Source: an uncultured Bacteroidales bacterium (GTDB lineage Bacteria > Bacteroidota > Bacteroidia > Bacteroidales > Paludibacteraceae). Taken from it: a stretch of 35,408 bases of DNA. The notes beneath the pieces were generated by a model, which worked only from the letters and a program-made list of their open reading frames with translations, did not search any database and was not told the origin of the DNA. How positions within the stretch are numbered: the first letter of the stretch is position 1; each line of letters starts with the position of its first letter. Both the position numbers and the translations under genes were made by a program. Shown here one piece after another: positions 15,625 through 24,500 of this stretch. The stretch is taken from positions 1-35,408 of the forward strand of contig CALGHE010000153.1 in assembly GCA_937915765.1 (NCBI GenBank), read 5' to 3'.

Positions 15625-17673
15625 TTACCCCTCGTGTCTTAAACTCTCTTCAAACTGCTTTACGTCTATTGTTCTTTCATCTCCATTTTCAAACTTTGTG
15701 ATTTTCCATGTGCTTCCGTCTAAAATCGGAAGGTAGAAAATATGTTTTGTCTTTTGAGAACAGGCTCTGTAGCACTCTTTCAGAGAACGTATCTTTTCAG
15801 TGTATTCCTCTTCGTTGATGTTGAGCGATGAGGATTTGTTCACGCTCTTTACCTCAAAGATGTGAATGCGTCCTTGCTTGTCCTTCAGCACAAAGTCCGG
15901 GTAAGAGGAGTGCACGCCTTCTGCAAAATACTCAAACTTGACTTCCGAGTTGAGCGGAAAGTTTTTGCCCCACAAAAATTTGTTGTCGGTTAAGACGTTA
16001 GTCTGTTTGACATAGCCTTTTAGACTGAGTTTGTACAGCTCGCTCGCCCACTTTTTTTCAGCGTCACTATCGAATGAAAATTCGTCAGTAAGCACGTTGT
16101 CTTCTTTTCTGCACCAAATCCAGTCGTCAAGGAAGAGCGTCTTTTCGGTCTTGTTGTAGCAACTGCCGTATGGCAGGCCGACCTCTTCGCAGACGTACAT
16201 GCTGCTTTCGTAGTTGGTGATTGCAGTGTGATACTTCTTTTTTATCTCGCCAATGTTTTCCACAAACAAGCGCCACTTCTGATAATCGTCCGCATAGTCG
16301 TAGCAGAAATCTTGTATTTCGTTTTCGTGCTGAAGCAGCGTGCGGTACATCTCAAAGATGCTCCCTCCGGTCAGGTTGCTTTTCTTCTCGGCAAGCAGTT
16401 CCGGCACATTCAGGTCGTTCTTGACGCTTTCTGTTTTCAGCTTTGTGGGAGTGATGCGGATTTCGTCCTCTATCCCGTAGTTTTTGTACAGATTGACAGG
16501 TTTTGGCAAGTCCACATCTTTAGGCTTTATGCCCCAAATCCATGCGGTGGAAGCCAGTGCCTGAGCGTCTTTAGGAAGCCGTTCAAAATCTAACAGCCTT
16601 GGGTTGCGGCACACTCGTCCCATGACCTGCTCGTCGAGCTGCTTGCTGTCTGTTTCTCGCACCTGATAGAGCATGCAGGCGCGCGGAATGTCCCAGCCTT
16701 CGGAGATTGCCATTTTGAAGATAATCACGGAGATGCTCGACTCCTTGGGCTTCATGTACTCTTTCCACTTTGCAACTGGAAGCTTGTTCAGCCCGGAGTC
16801 GTTGGTTTTGCAGCCTTTGTTCGACTTGTCGCCGGTGATGTAAACCCACTTCAGTTCTTGGTGCTTTGTGTTGCCGAGGGTGGGGAAGATGTTGTTGGTC
16901 AGCTCCTCTTCCGCCTTGTCCTTGTTTGATATCTGAATGATGAAGCACGGGTTCACCTCCAGCTTGTTTGTGTAATCTGCTTTTATCTGCTCAAACTTGT
17001 CGAGGGCGGCATCCAACGAGTCTGAGTCGGGCTGAAACTCAACATGCTTTATCAGTTTCGCCTCTTCAGCTTTGGCATTGGAGATTGACACGTCCGGCAA
17101 CTGGTTGCGAGACAGTTTCGGGGTTGCCGAAAAATTGATGACAACAGAGAAAAAAACGCCCAATTCATCGAGGTTTTTGGTTGCTATGTGACATTCGTCT
17201 TTTATGACATAGACAATCTTTCCGGCTTTGTTTTCTGCCTGATTGCCAAACAAATTTCCTGTGATGGTCTGCAAAAAGTTCAGAAAAGTCCCTTCATCTT
17301 TTAGTCGGCTCTTCTCCTTGTAAAGGTCACGCGGCAAAACATAGACGTTGTGGTCTGTGGGGATATGCAATGCGCCCTCTCCGCTTGTCTCCGAGTTTAT
17401 CAAATGGGGGTTCAGATTGGGGAACGTTCCGTTCCGGCTCAATGCGCAAAAGGAGTTGTAGTTCTGCTCCGCCAGCTCGCTTTTGGAGAGCGACGAAACC
17501 AAGAAGACCACATTGCTTTGCGTGGCGAGGATACGGTTCATGAAGTCTGCCATCATGTAGGTCTTTCCGCTGCCGGTTGGGGCGCGGAAGGTGTACTCTT
17601 TCTTCCCTTGCGAAAGCGCGCTAACCAATTGCGTCACCGCACGGTTTTGTAAATCTTTAGCCTCTTGTAACAT
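15625..17673 (-). CDS. res: Type III restriction endonuclease subunit Res (short form)
   Basis: This 682-residue protein combines a superfamily 2 helicase with a nuclease. Walker A GSGKT is at 34-38, DECH at 159-162, SAT at 182-184, and motif VI MGRVCR at 351-356. A PD-(D/E)xK nuclease site follows near the C-terminus: P592-D593, then E607-V608-K609. With Mod it would cut unmethylated DNA carrying inversely oriented sites, using ATP-driven sliding. It is shorter than EcoP-type Res (about 970 residues), but every core motif is present, so it is probably complete. A GGAGGAG ribosome site lies inside the last codons of mod, three bases upstream of which mod ends, so the pair is translationally coupled. 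Confidence 0.9.
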   Translation of the reverse strand: MLQEAKDLQNRAVTQLVSALSQGKKEYTFRAPTGSGKTYMMADFMNRILATQSNVVFLVSSLSKSELAEQNYNSFCALSRNGTFPNLNPHLINSETSGEGALHIPTDHNVYVLPRDLYKEKSRLKDEGTFLNFLQTITGNLFGNQAENKAGKIVYVIKDECHIATKNLDELGVFFSVVINFSATPKLSRNQLPDVSISNAKAEEAKLIKHVEFQPDSDSLDAALDKFEQIKADYTNKLEVNPCFIIQISNKDKAEEELTNNIFPTLGNTKHQELKWVYITGDKSNKGCKTNDSGLNKLPVAKWKEYMKPKESSISVIIFKMAISEGWDIPRACMLYQVRETDSKQLDEQVMGRVCRNPRLLDFERLPKDAQALASTAWIWGIKPKDVDLPKPVNLYKNYGIEDEIRITPTKLKTESVKNDLNVPELLAEKKSNLTGGSIFEMYRTLLQHENEIQDFCYDYADDYQKWRLFVENIGEIKKKYHTAITNYESSMYVCEEVGLPYGSCYNKTEKTLFLDDWIWCRKEDNVLTDEFSFDSDAEKKWASELYKLSLKGYVKQTNVLTDNKFLWGKNFPLNSEVKFEYFAEGVHSSYPDFVLKDKQGRIHIFEVKSVNKSSSLNINEEEYTEKIRSLKECYRACSQKTKHIFYLPILDGSTWKITKFENGDERTIDVKQFEESLRHEG

Positions 17674-17676
17674 AAC

Positions 17677-19269
17677 TTACTCCTCCACATTTAGCTTTTC
17701 CAGATACTTTTGCGTTTTGTCGAAATTGCCGCAAACCCACTCTATTTTCTCTCTCACGGATGCAAATTTCTCTTTGCCGTAGAGCGTTTCATCTATCACG
17801 TCAAAAGGTGTTTTGCCCTCTGCCCATTCAAAGTTGCTCACTTCGCCAATCTCATAGACATCAAGATTGCCGCCGTAAGGATCGTTCTTTTCGAGCCACT
17901 TAAAGTCTTTTGTGCCGTCGTAGCATTCGCCTGTCATGATGCGTTTAAGACGCTTTGAAGTCACATCGTAGGCGATGCCGTTGGGTGTGGTCTCTGTCTT
18001 TTCGTTTAGCTGACAAAGGATAAAAGAGCGGTTACCGCCATCTTGTTTGTTCAAATCCAACACAGCGTGACCAGTTGTGCCGGAACCTGCGAAGAAGTCG
18101 AGGATGAGGGAATTGTGATCACTTGAAATCTTGAATAGATAATTTAATAATTTGATTGGTTTGGGATAAAGGAAAACTTTCCCTTGTAATACTTGTGTAA
18201 TATCTTTTGTTCCATCTTGCGACATTCCAATATCATCAGGCAATTTTGTACTTACTGCAATTTGTCCGAATTTGTCACCTGCTTTCTTTATATCATCCTC
18301 TTTCCAATATCGTAAAACGGGCTTCGAAATTTTCAAAAAATCATAATCACCAGGGAAAACTAGTCGGCCTTCATCATAATATTTTTGGAAGTCGTTTTTT
18401 GTAATACGCCAAACAGCATCTTTATTTACAGGATATTTATCCCCATTCTTTGGGTTGATTATTGTGAAATCACTATTAGGGCGTTCGTCAGCTCTCCGTT
18501 GTGTTGACATATCATGAATTCGCCAAGGTCTACCAGGAAAGTCATCCGTTTCATAATATTTCCTATTTCCTCCTTCAATTCCTGCTTCAAAATCGCTTGA
18601 TTTTGCATAGCATAGTACGTATTCATAATCTTGTGAGATTCCAAAAGGGACATCAGATTTTGCAGTCCTTTTTCTCCATGGAAAACATCCCGCAAAATTC
18701 TCCTCCCCCATCACCTCATCCATCAAACACTTCACATACGCCTGATTCTTATCATCTATCGAACAAAAAATCACCCCGTCATCGCTCAAAAGTTGCTTTG
18801 CAAGTTGCAGACGAGGGTAGAGCATAGACAGGAGGTTGTCTCGTGTGATGGCATTGTTGTAGTTGGTTGCGGCAAATTCGCCCATGGAGTCCTTCCCGTA
18901 AGGCGGGTCTATGTAAATCACATTGACCTTGCCACGATATTGTATCAGAAGGTTTTGCAACGCTTCGTAATTGTCGCCTATGATAAGTTTGTGAGTAGGT
19001 TTGTCGTCGTCGGTGTGAAAAGAGAGCGTTTCGTTCTTTTTGAAATATTTGATGGTGTTGCTCATCTTCTCCAGACGTTTGTCGAAGTGCAAGCCGGTAC
19101 GTTTGTAGGTTGTGCCGAGCGCCGCAATATTTATCGCCTCGTCGAGCGAGTCTGCGTTGTTAATCAGCTTGATAAGCAAGTCTGCGTTGGTCTGCTCCAA
19201 GATTCTGTCCGAAACACGTTTCTCGATTTCGGCAATCAAGTCTGCTTTTACATTTTTGATGTTATCCAT
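17677..19269 (-). CDS. mod: Type III DNA methyltransferase subunit Mod
   Basis: From the ATG at 19269 this gives 530 residues. The catalytic motif DPPY (121-124) comes before the AdoMet motif DFFAGSGTTG (391-400), the beta-class order of type III Mod N6-adenine methyltransferases. The region between, about 195-365, is the target recognition domain. Its DNA (roughly 18177-18690) is visibly more AT-rich than the flanks, suggesting domain exchange. A longer frame with a TTG start reaches 19431 but would run through a terminator-like hairpin and a rod-shaped inverted repeat, so it is rejected. An ATG at 19290 is an alternative start. I see no simple-sequence repeat of the kind that makes some mod genes phase-variable. 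Confidence 0.92.
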   Translation of the reverse strand: MDNIKNVKADLIAEIEKRVSDRILEQTNADLLIKLINNADSLDEAINIAALGTTYKRTGLHFDKRLEKMSNTIKYFKKNETLSFHTDDDKPTHKLIIGDNYEALQNLLIQYRGKVNVIYIDPPYGKDSMGEFAATNYNNAITRDNLLSMLYPRLQLAKQLLSDDGVIFCSIDDKNQAYVKCLMDEVMGEENFAGCFPWRKRTAKSDVPFGISQDYEYVLCYAKSSDFEAGIEGGNRKYYETDDFPGRPWRIHDMSTQRRADERPNSDFTIINPKNGDKYPVNKDAVWRITKNDFQKYYDEGRLVFPGDYDFLKISKPVLRYWKEDDIKKAGDKFGQIAVSTKLPDDIGMSQDGTKDITQVLQGKVFLYPKPIKLLNYLFKISSDHNSLILDFFAGSGTTGHAVLDLNKQDGGNRSFILCQLNEKTETTPNGIAYDVTSKRLKRIMTGECYDGTKDFKWLEKNDPYGGNLDVYEIGEVSNFEWAEGKTPFDVIDETLYGKEKFASVREKIEWVCGNFDKTQKYLEKLNVEE

Positions 19270-19306
19270 GATTTTGACTGATAGTTGCATTTCACTATCA
19301 ATCACT

Positions 19307-19337
19307 AAAAAAGAACAAAGAAAGGTATGAGCCTTTC
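19307..19337 (-). terminator. Terminator-like hairpin just upstream of mod
   Basis: On the minus strand GAAAGG pairs with CCTTTC (19332-19337 with 19320-19325) around CTCATA, followed by a T-rich run (complement of 19307-19319). It ends about 38 bases before the mod ATG, so it could attenuate mod-res expression or end a separate RNA. Confidence 0.6.
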
Positions 19338-19475
19338 TATCGCATTCACGAGGAGCCTCGGTGAACCCCGTTGCCTCATTAGAAATTGGCCCATACCTTA
19401 TCGGTATGAGCATCAACTCTATATGAGGCAACGGAGAGCGAACTGCCCTTCGTGAATTAGCTTGTTACTCTTTCG
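19338..19475 (-). ncRNA. Candidate rod-shaped structured RNA or attenuator leader of mod-res
   Basis: Three nested inverted repeats share one centre. ATTCACGA (19450-19457 on the minus strand) pairs with TCGTGAAT (19344-19351), extendable by four pairs after one mismatch. CCGTTGCCTCAT pairs with ATGAGGCAACGG (19423-19434 with 19368-19379), 12 perfect pairs. GCTCATACC pairs with GGTATGGGC (19403-19411 with 19389-19397) around a GATAA loop, with three further pairs beyond a 2-base bulge. The predicted rod of about 114 bases is followed at once by the terminator at 19307-19337. The 5' end is placed from a one-mismatch -7 box at 19480-19487, so it is approximate. The same base pairs would also be seen in DNA, so a mobile or repetitive palindrome is the main alternative. 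Confidence 0.5.
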
Positions 19476-19600
19476 GTTTCAAAATCAAGAGTTTCCGAGG
19501 CTTTTGTTTTTGAATGCGAATAATAGCTAATGCTTTGTTAATATGTTATGTTTACGTTTCTTCTTCTTAAAATTTCAATATGATATTTATATTAACCGCC

Positions 19601-19864
19601 TTAAAAGAACATCACATAAAGCACAAAAGCTATGCAGCCGGAGAAGAACAAAGTAGGAAGCCAAGAGTTTGAACTGGTGTCAATGGTCCTTTTCTCCTGC
19701 AAATAGCCTTTGCTCAGTGAGTGCTGCGCGCTTTTCTCTTCGGAAAGTTCTTTCCTTATGCGCTCTCTGCGTTCTTGCATCGCTTCCTTGCGTTCGTCGT
19801 AAAAGCGAGGCTCTATGTGAAACTGCCTTATCTGCGGCTTTTTGAATACGTTGAATATAGCCAT
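19601..19864 (-). CDS. Small membrane-anchored protein downstream of mlaF
   Basis: This 87-residue protein has a charged, helix-prone N-terminal two thirds (ERKEAMQERRERIRKELSEE, about 26-45) and a single C-terminal membrane helix (about 69-87, WLPTLFFSGCIAFVLYVMFF). I recognise no domain. It starts 12 bases after the ATP-binding subunit gene and is probably the third gene of that operon. Its topology suggests a tail-anchored cytoplasmic domain. A link to the MlaEF complex is inferred from position only. Confidence 0.7.
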   Translation of the reverse strand: MAIFNVFKKPQIRQFHIEPRFYDERKEAMQERRERIRKELSEEKSAQHSLSKGYLQEKRTIDTSSNSWLPTLFFSGCIAFVLYVMFF

Positions 19865-19876
19865 GTTCCGTGTTGT

Positions 19877-20641
19877 TTATAAGTTCATGTTGTGCGCGTG
19901 CTTGATCTTTTTGTACAGTTCCGACGCGAAAATCAAGTCTTCGAGAGGCTTGCAGCCTGTGTCGTAAATCTCGTCTTTGTTGCCTTGCCAAGCCTTTTCG
20001 CCTTTGTTGATGAAGACGATGTTCTCGCCAATCTCCATGACGGAGTTCATGTCGTGCGTGTTTATTATCGTGGTGATGTTGAACTCGTGCGTGATTTCCT
20101 GCACAAGCTTGTCTATCAGCAACGACGTTTTAGGGTCAAGTCCGGAGTTCGGCTCGTCGCAGAAAAGATACTTAGGGTTCAGCACAATTGCTCTCGCGAT
20201 AGCCGCGCGCTTCTGCATACCGCCGCTTATTTCGGACGGGAAGAGGTTTATCGCCCTGAGCAAATCCACACGCTCAAGGCAGAACTTGGCACGCTCGACC
20301 TTCTCTTCGTAGGTGTCGTCAGAGAACATTTCGAGCGGGAAGAGCACGTTTTCAAGCACGGTGAGCGAGTCGAACAGGGCAGAGCCTTGGAACAGCATCC
20401 CGATTTCTCTTCTGAAGCGGTTCTTCTCCTTGCCTCTCATGCGCGTCACGTCGCGGTTGTCATAGATTATGTTGCCGCGGTCAACCTCGTGTATGCCCAC
20501 GACGCTCTTCATTAGCACAGTTTTACCGGAACCGCTCTGTCCGATGATCAGATTGGTTTTTCCTGTTTCAAACACCGCCGAAACATCTTTCAGCACAGGA
20601 ACGCCGTCGAATGACTTGTATATGTTTTTTACTTCTATCAT
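19877..20641 (-). CDS. mlaF: MlaF-type ABC transporter ATP-binding subunit
   Basis: This 254-residue ATPase has Walker A GQSGSGKT (34-41), Q-loop LFQGSALFDSL, signature SGGMQ (139-143) followed by KRAAIARAI, Walker B with LFCDEP (159-164) and the NTHDMN switch histidine. The FQGSALFDSLTV and SGGMQKR variants are characteristic of the MlaF/Mkl group rather than sugar or peptide importers. With MlaE it would power phospholipid movement between inner and outer membranes. Its start overlaps the mlaE stop (ATGA). A substrate-binding MlaD gene is not next to it. Confidence 0.92.
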   Translation of the reverse strand: MIEVKNIYKSFDGVPVLKDVSAVFETGKTNLIIGQSGSGKTVLMKSVVGIHEVDRGNIIYDNRDVTRMRGKEKNRFRREIGMLFQGSALFDSLTVLENVLFPLEMFSDDTYEEKVERAKFCLERVDLLRAINLFPSEISGGMQKRAAIARAIVLNPKYLFCDEPNSGLDPKTSLLIDKLVQEITHEFNITTIINTHDMNSVMEIGENIVFINKGEKAWQGNKDEIYDTGCKPLEDLIFASELYKKIKHAHNMNL

Positions 20642-21378
20642 GCTAATAACAATTGAGTTAGCATCACGTTGAATAACAGTATGATGATGCTGCTGTTTAC
20701 AACAGCGTCGGTGCTTGCCTTGCCGACCTCCAGCGCGCCGCCCTTGACTGTGTAGCCGTAGTACGAAGCGACCGAAGCGATGATGAATGCGAACACAACG
20801 CCTTTGATTATGGAGTATGTCACGTAATACGGCACGAACATGAACTGGATTCCGTAAACGTATTTGTCAACCGTGATCACGTCTGTGAAGTATGCGATGC
20901 CGTATCCGCCCAGTATCCCGAAGAACATGCTGAACACCACAAGGCAAGGGATGATTGACATGAACGCGATGATTTTAGGCAGTATGAGGTAGTTTGCGGA
21001 GTTTACGCCCATGATGTCGAGCGCGTCAATCTGTTCCGTTATCCTCATTGTGCCGATTTCGGACGCAATGTTAGACCCCACTTTTCCTGCAAGGATGAGG
21101 CACATGATCGAAGACGAGAACTCGAGCAGCAGCGTGTCTCGCACGGCAAGCCCTGTCGCATAGTCGGGCAGCAGCGGGTTGCTTGTGTTCAGCACCATCT
21201 GAATGGTGATTACGGCTCCGATAAAGCCTGATATGATAAGCACGATGGCGAACGAGTCCAGCCCCTGCTTTTTAAGTTCCTTAGAGTATGAGCGGAAAAA
21301 CATGCTCCACCTGTCCGGAATGGCGAACGTCCGGTACATCAACATAGAGTAACTTCCTACTTTTTCTATTGCATTCAT
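20638..21378 (-). CDS. mlaE: MlaE-type ABC transporter permease
   Basis: This 246-residue inner-membrane protein has about five or six helices and the MlaE/permease hallmarks: an LVLIISGFIG-like helix followed by NTSNPLLPDYATG, the EFSSSIMCLILAGKVGSNIASEIGTM region with the conserved AGRvGs-AaElGtM-type block, and TEQIDALDIMGVN. It is the first gene of the mlaE-mlaF-small protein operon, with a -7 box 41 bases upstream. The likely role is maintenance of outer-membrane lipid asymmetry. Confidence 0.92.
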   Translation of the reverse strand: MNAIEKVGSYSMLMYRTFAIPDRWSMFFRSYSKELKKQGLDSFAIVLIISGFIGAVITIQMVLNTSNPLLPDYATGLAVRDTLLLEFSSSIMCLILAGKVGSNIASEIGTMRITEQIDALDIMGVNSANYLILPKIIAFMSIIPCLVVFSMFFGILGGYGIAYFTDVITVDKYVYGIQFMFVPYYVTYSIIKGVVFAFIIASVASYYGYTVKGGALEVGKASTDAVVNSSIIILLFNVMLTQLLLA

Positions 21379-21418
21379 TTAAGAAATGATTTAATCATCT
21401 AAAAAATTCGATTTTCTG

Positions 21419-21426
21419 CAAATATA
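21419..21426 (-). promoter_or_regulatory. -7 element of the mlaE operon
   Basis: On the minus strand this reads TAtaTTTG, a perfect TAnnTTTG. The transcript would start about 30-35 bases before the mlaE ATG. The -33 region is T-rich without a clear TTTG. Confidence 0.65.
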
Positions 21427-21508
21427 GTTTTTTTTCAGGATTTATGGGCTGATTTTTTTGATAAACTCATTGATTAGGGTGTAAAAGATGATTTTTTTGC
21501 TGATAAGG

Positions 21509-21543
21509 AAAAAGGCGGAACCTGTTTTTTTGTTCCGCCTTTT
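21509..21543 (-). terminator. Intrinsic terminator after sprA
   Basis: On the minus strand AAAAGGCGGAAC pairs with GTTCCGCCTTTT (21532-21543 with 21510-21521) around an A-rich 10-base loop, ending in a U-run. It lies 9 bases after the sprA stop and separates it from the mlaE promoter. Confidence 0.92.
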
Positions 21544-21551
21544 ATGCTGCA

Positions 21552-24500
21552 TTAACGAGTCAGCAAGAATCTGAATCCGAGACCGAAGTTGCTGTTTACG
21601 GTAGGGTAGCCCTGCGAAACCTTCGGAGTGGACGCTGTTCTGTCGTAGTAGAATCTGATGTTCAGTTTTTCGCTGAACACATACTCTGCAGAGAACTTGA
21701 TTATGAACGAGTATAATCCGTTGCTAAGCTGCGAGTATTCGTCTTCAATCTTGCGGATGAAGGCGTCGGTGTTCTTGATAGAGAAGTCGGCCTTCAGATT
21801 CAGGTCGTTCTTGACCTTCTTCTGCTTATTGTTGTTCAAGTTTATGATCATGCCGAAGTCGTCGATTCGGTATCCTGTTCCGATGACAAACTCCTTGCTG
21901 TGCGATTCAATCACCTGAAGCGCCGGCACGTCCAGACCTGCGGTGCGAGACTTTTTGTATTCAAGTCTCATGTTGAGGCTGTTCTTCAGCGTTGCGTCAA
22001 TACCAATCAGAGGCGAGAACGCTTCGGAGATGTTCACGTTGTCCAGCGTTGTCTGTGACGAGAAGTAGTCGTTGCCCGCACCGATTGCGGTTTCGCCCAC
22101 AAATCCGTAGTCGCCTCCCAGCGGCTCCCAGTTTGTGAGAGATGTGTAGGAGTTGATGTTGTACGTACATTTGTACGCATGATTTATGTTGAACGACTTG
22201 AAGTTCTCTTTCAGATATTCAATTCGCGGCATTACGTCAACCGTCAGTTTCCAGTTCGGCAGTATGGTCCAAATTGCCGGCAGGATGTCGAGGTTGGAAC
22301 TGCTCGGGCTGCTGCCTGTGTATGCGGCCAGGAAGGCTGGCACCAGCACGTCGGACGTGTTGTAAGAGAATTTCTCGTTAATCGTAGATGCGTCGATTCC
22401 GGTCTGCTTTTGCATGCGGTTTTTGACGCGGTTGAACACGGTTCCGCTGCGGTATCTCAGGAAGTTGTTGAACAGTTCCGAGTTCACCTCTGGCTTCTTG
22501 AACGCAGTCCTGATTGCGATGTGCGTCTTAGAGTAAGAGCCGTCGTAGCTTGAGTTGTAGAACGAGGGGCTGCCGGTACTGTCTATTAAGAAGTACTTGT
22601 CGTCTGTCCTGTTCTTCATCCATGCAGCGTTCAGGTCAATCTTGATGCCGGTGAACGGCTCTATGGTCGAACGAAGCTGGAAGTTCTGTGTGCGAGTTCT
22701 AACAATCGGGTTGGAAGAGGTCTCGTTGCTCAGCATCCAGTTGTTTTCAAACACCTCCTCTTCAAAATTGTCAGACTTGAAGAAGCCGAACGTGAAGTCG
22801 TAACCCGGAGCCGAAGCGTCCTGACCCAGGAATCCGCTGTTAGGCATATATCCAGGAAGGGTGAGGGCGTCGCCGTGCTGATAGTTGGCGCTCACGTTGC
22901 GCACCATCATAAGCACGCGGGCGGACACGTCCAGCACATCGTCAAACGGAGTGCGTTCCTTGACGATAGGTGTGACTTTGAGAATCAGGCCGCTCAGGCT
23001 TGAGTCTGCGGTGACATTGATGCTGTTTGCGTCAATCACAGAATACTTGACTTTGACCTCGTTGCTGTCTTTGTCAATCACGGAGATGTTGAACTTCTTA
23101 GTGTTCAGCCTGTGGTTGATGCGAGTCTCTTTGTCGCCTCGCAAGCGCAGGTTCTTGCGTTCATAAACCTTAGGCTTGCTCTCTTTGTTCTTGTCCTTCT
23201 TGTTTCTGCTGTTGTTTTTAGAGAACTTCTTGTTCACATCTTTCAGATAAGAGGACTTGTTGTACAGATTCTCCAGATTGAAGCGCACGTCGCCGTTCCA
23301 AGTACGTTTGCTTGTGGCGATGTTTCCGACGGTAGAGACCTGTTCGCCTATCTCGACCTCGGCGCCTTTGTCCCAAAGATATTCGGCGGAGTACCTTGCA
23401 TTGGCGTTGATCCAGTCAAGGAACGGCAGCTTGTTTATCGGAACAGCATACGATGCGTCGAAGTGCTGCTGGTATGCGATAGGGGAGCCGAAGTGCTTGA
23501 TGCTGTGCCAAACGGTGTCTTTCCATTTGTCATACCAGTCCTGCTCGCCAATCTCAGTCAGATAGCCCTTGTTTACAGGCACGTTCCTGAAGACAGAGTC
23601 CGTTCTTATGACCTCTGTGATAGTTGAGTTCATTGCAGACGAGAACGACAGTTTCAGAGCCTTAGTCAGGTTGAACTTGATGTTCGAAGTTCTGTCCCAC
23701 GTAAAGTCTTTGTCGAACGTCAAGTAAGGGAACGTGGTGTCTCTTCTTGTGCTGTTCGTCAGGTCTCTCATCTGTATCTCTGAGTATGTGCGTACCATAG
23801 ACGTGCTGAACGACAACTGCGTAGGCAAATAGTAGAAATTAAAGTCCCTGAACAGTTTCAAGTGTTTGTTTTTCAGGAATTTAATATTCTTGAACGGTTC
23901 AACCGGCTTTGGATTGATGGAATATACGTAATTGAATATACCATTGTAGTTCTGCACCTTGTCGTACTCCACTTCCGGACTGGTTGTGTATGTTTCGTTG
24001 TAGCCGAGGCTGAACGAGAAGTTTGCCGGGTCGTAAGGCATCGGGGTCTTGCTTGTTATTCCGACGCGCACATTGGAGAGCGTGTAGCTCTTGTACGTGG
24101 TTTCGGTCACAGAGAGTTCCTTGATGGAGTCTCTCTTGGCCCTTGTGCTTTGGTTGTCCATACTCTCGCTCAGTTTCACGTCTGTGTTGAACGGGTCGTA
24201 TTCAGGCTTGGAAGTCTGTTTTGAAAGGGTGTAAGAGAACGGAATGTTCACTTTAGCCTTTTCAGGGAAGAACTTGCCGAGCTGAATTGCGGCGGAGACG
24301 TTGTACTCATAGAAGTTGTCGGTTCTTCTGTCTGCTACGTTCTGGTCCAGTCCGCCGAATCCGGCTGTCTCTATTCGTCCGCCCACATTGACGGAAGCGA
24401 GGTCTGAGAACACAATGCCGAGGTTTGCCAGAGCCGCCCAGCCGCCCTCTTCGTTGAATCCGGACATGCGCATCTCGTTAACCCAGATTTCTATGCTATG

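Larger units (their letters stand above)
19270..19600. other. Regulatory region upstream of mod
   Basis: This 331-base gap holds a 22-base hairpin at the mod start (19279-19300), a terminator-like hairpin (19307-19337) and a rod-shaped inverted repeat (19344-19457). A weak -7-like box (TGatTTTG, minus strand) lies at 19480-19487. I see no protein gene in it. No clear terminator for the gene ending at 19601 is visible. Confidence 0.6.

Noticed and set aside
19270..19431. N-terminal extension of mod by 54 codons from a TTG at 19431
   Set aside because: The extension would be encoded through a terminator-like hairpin and the rod-shaped inverted repeat, and its residues do not resemble Mod proteins. 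The ATG at 19269 (or 19290) fits better.
15625..19431. A CRISPR, toxin-antitoxin or phage-defence system beyond the type III restriction pair
   Set aside because: No regularly spaced repeats, Cas genes, toxin-antitoxin pairs or other defence domains are visible. Only mod and res can be supported.
23150..23220. Lys-rich stretch in sprA as a possible frameshift
   Set aside because: The reading frame is continuous on both sides, and basic loops of this kind can occur between strands of a large barrel.
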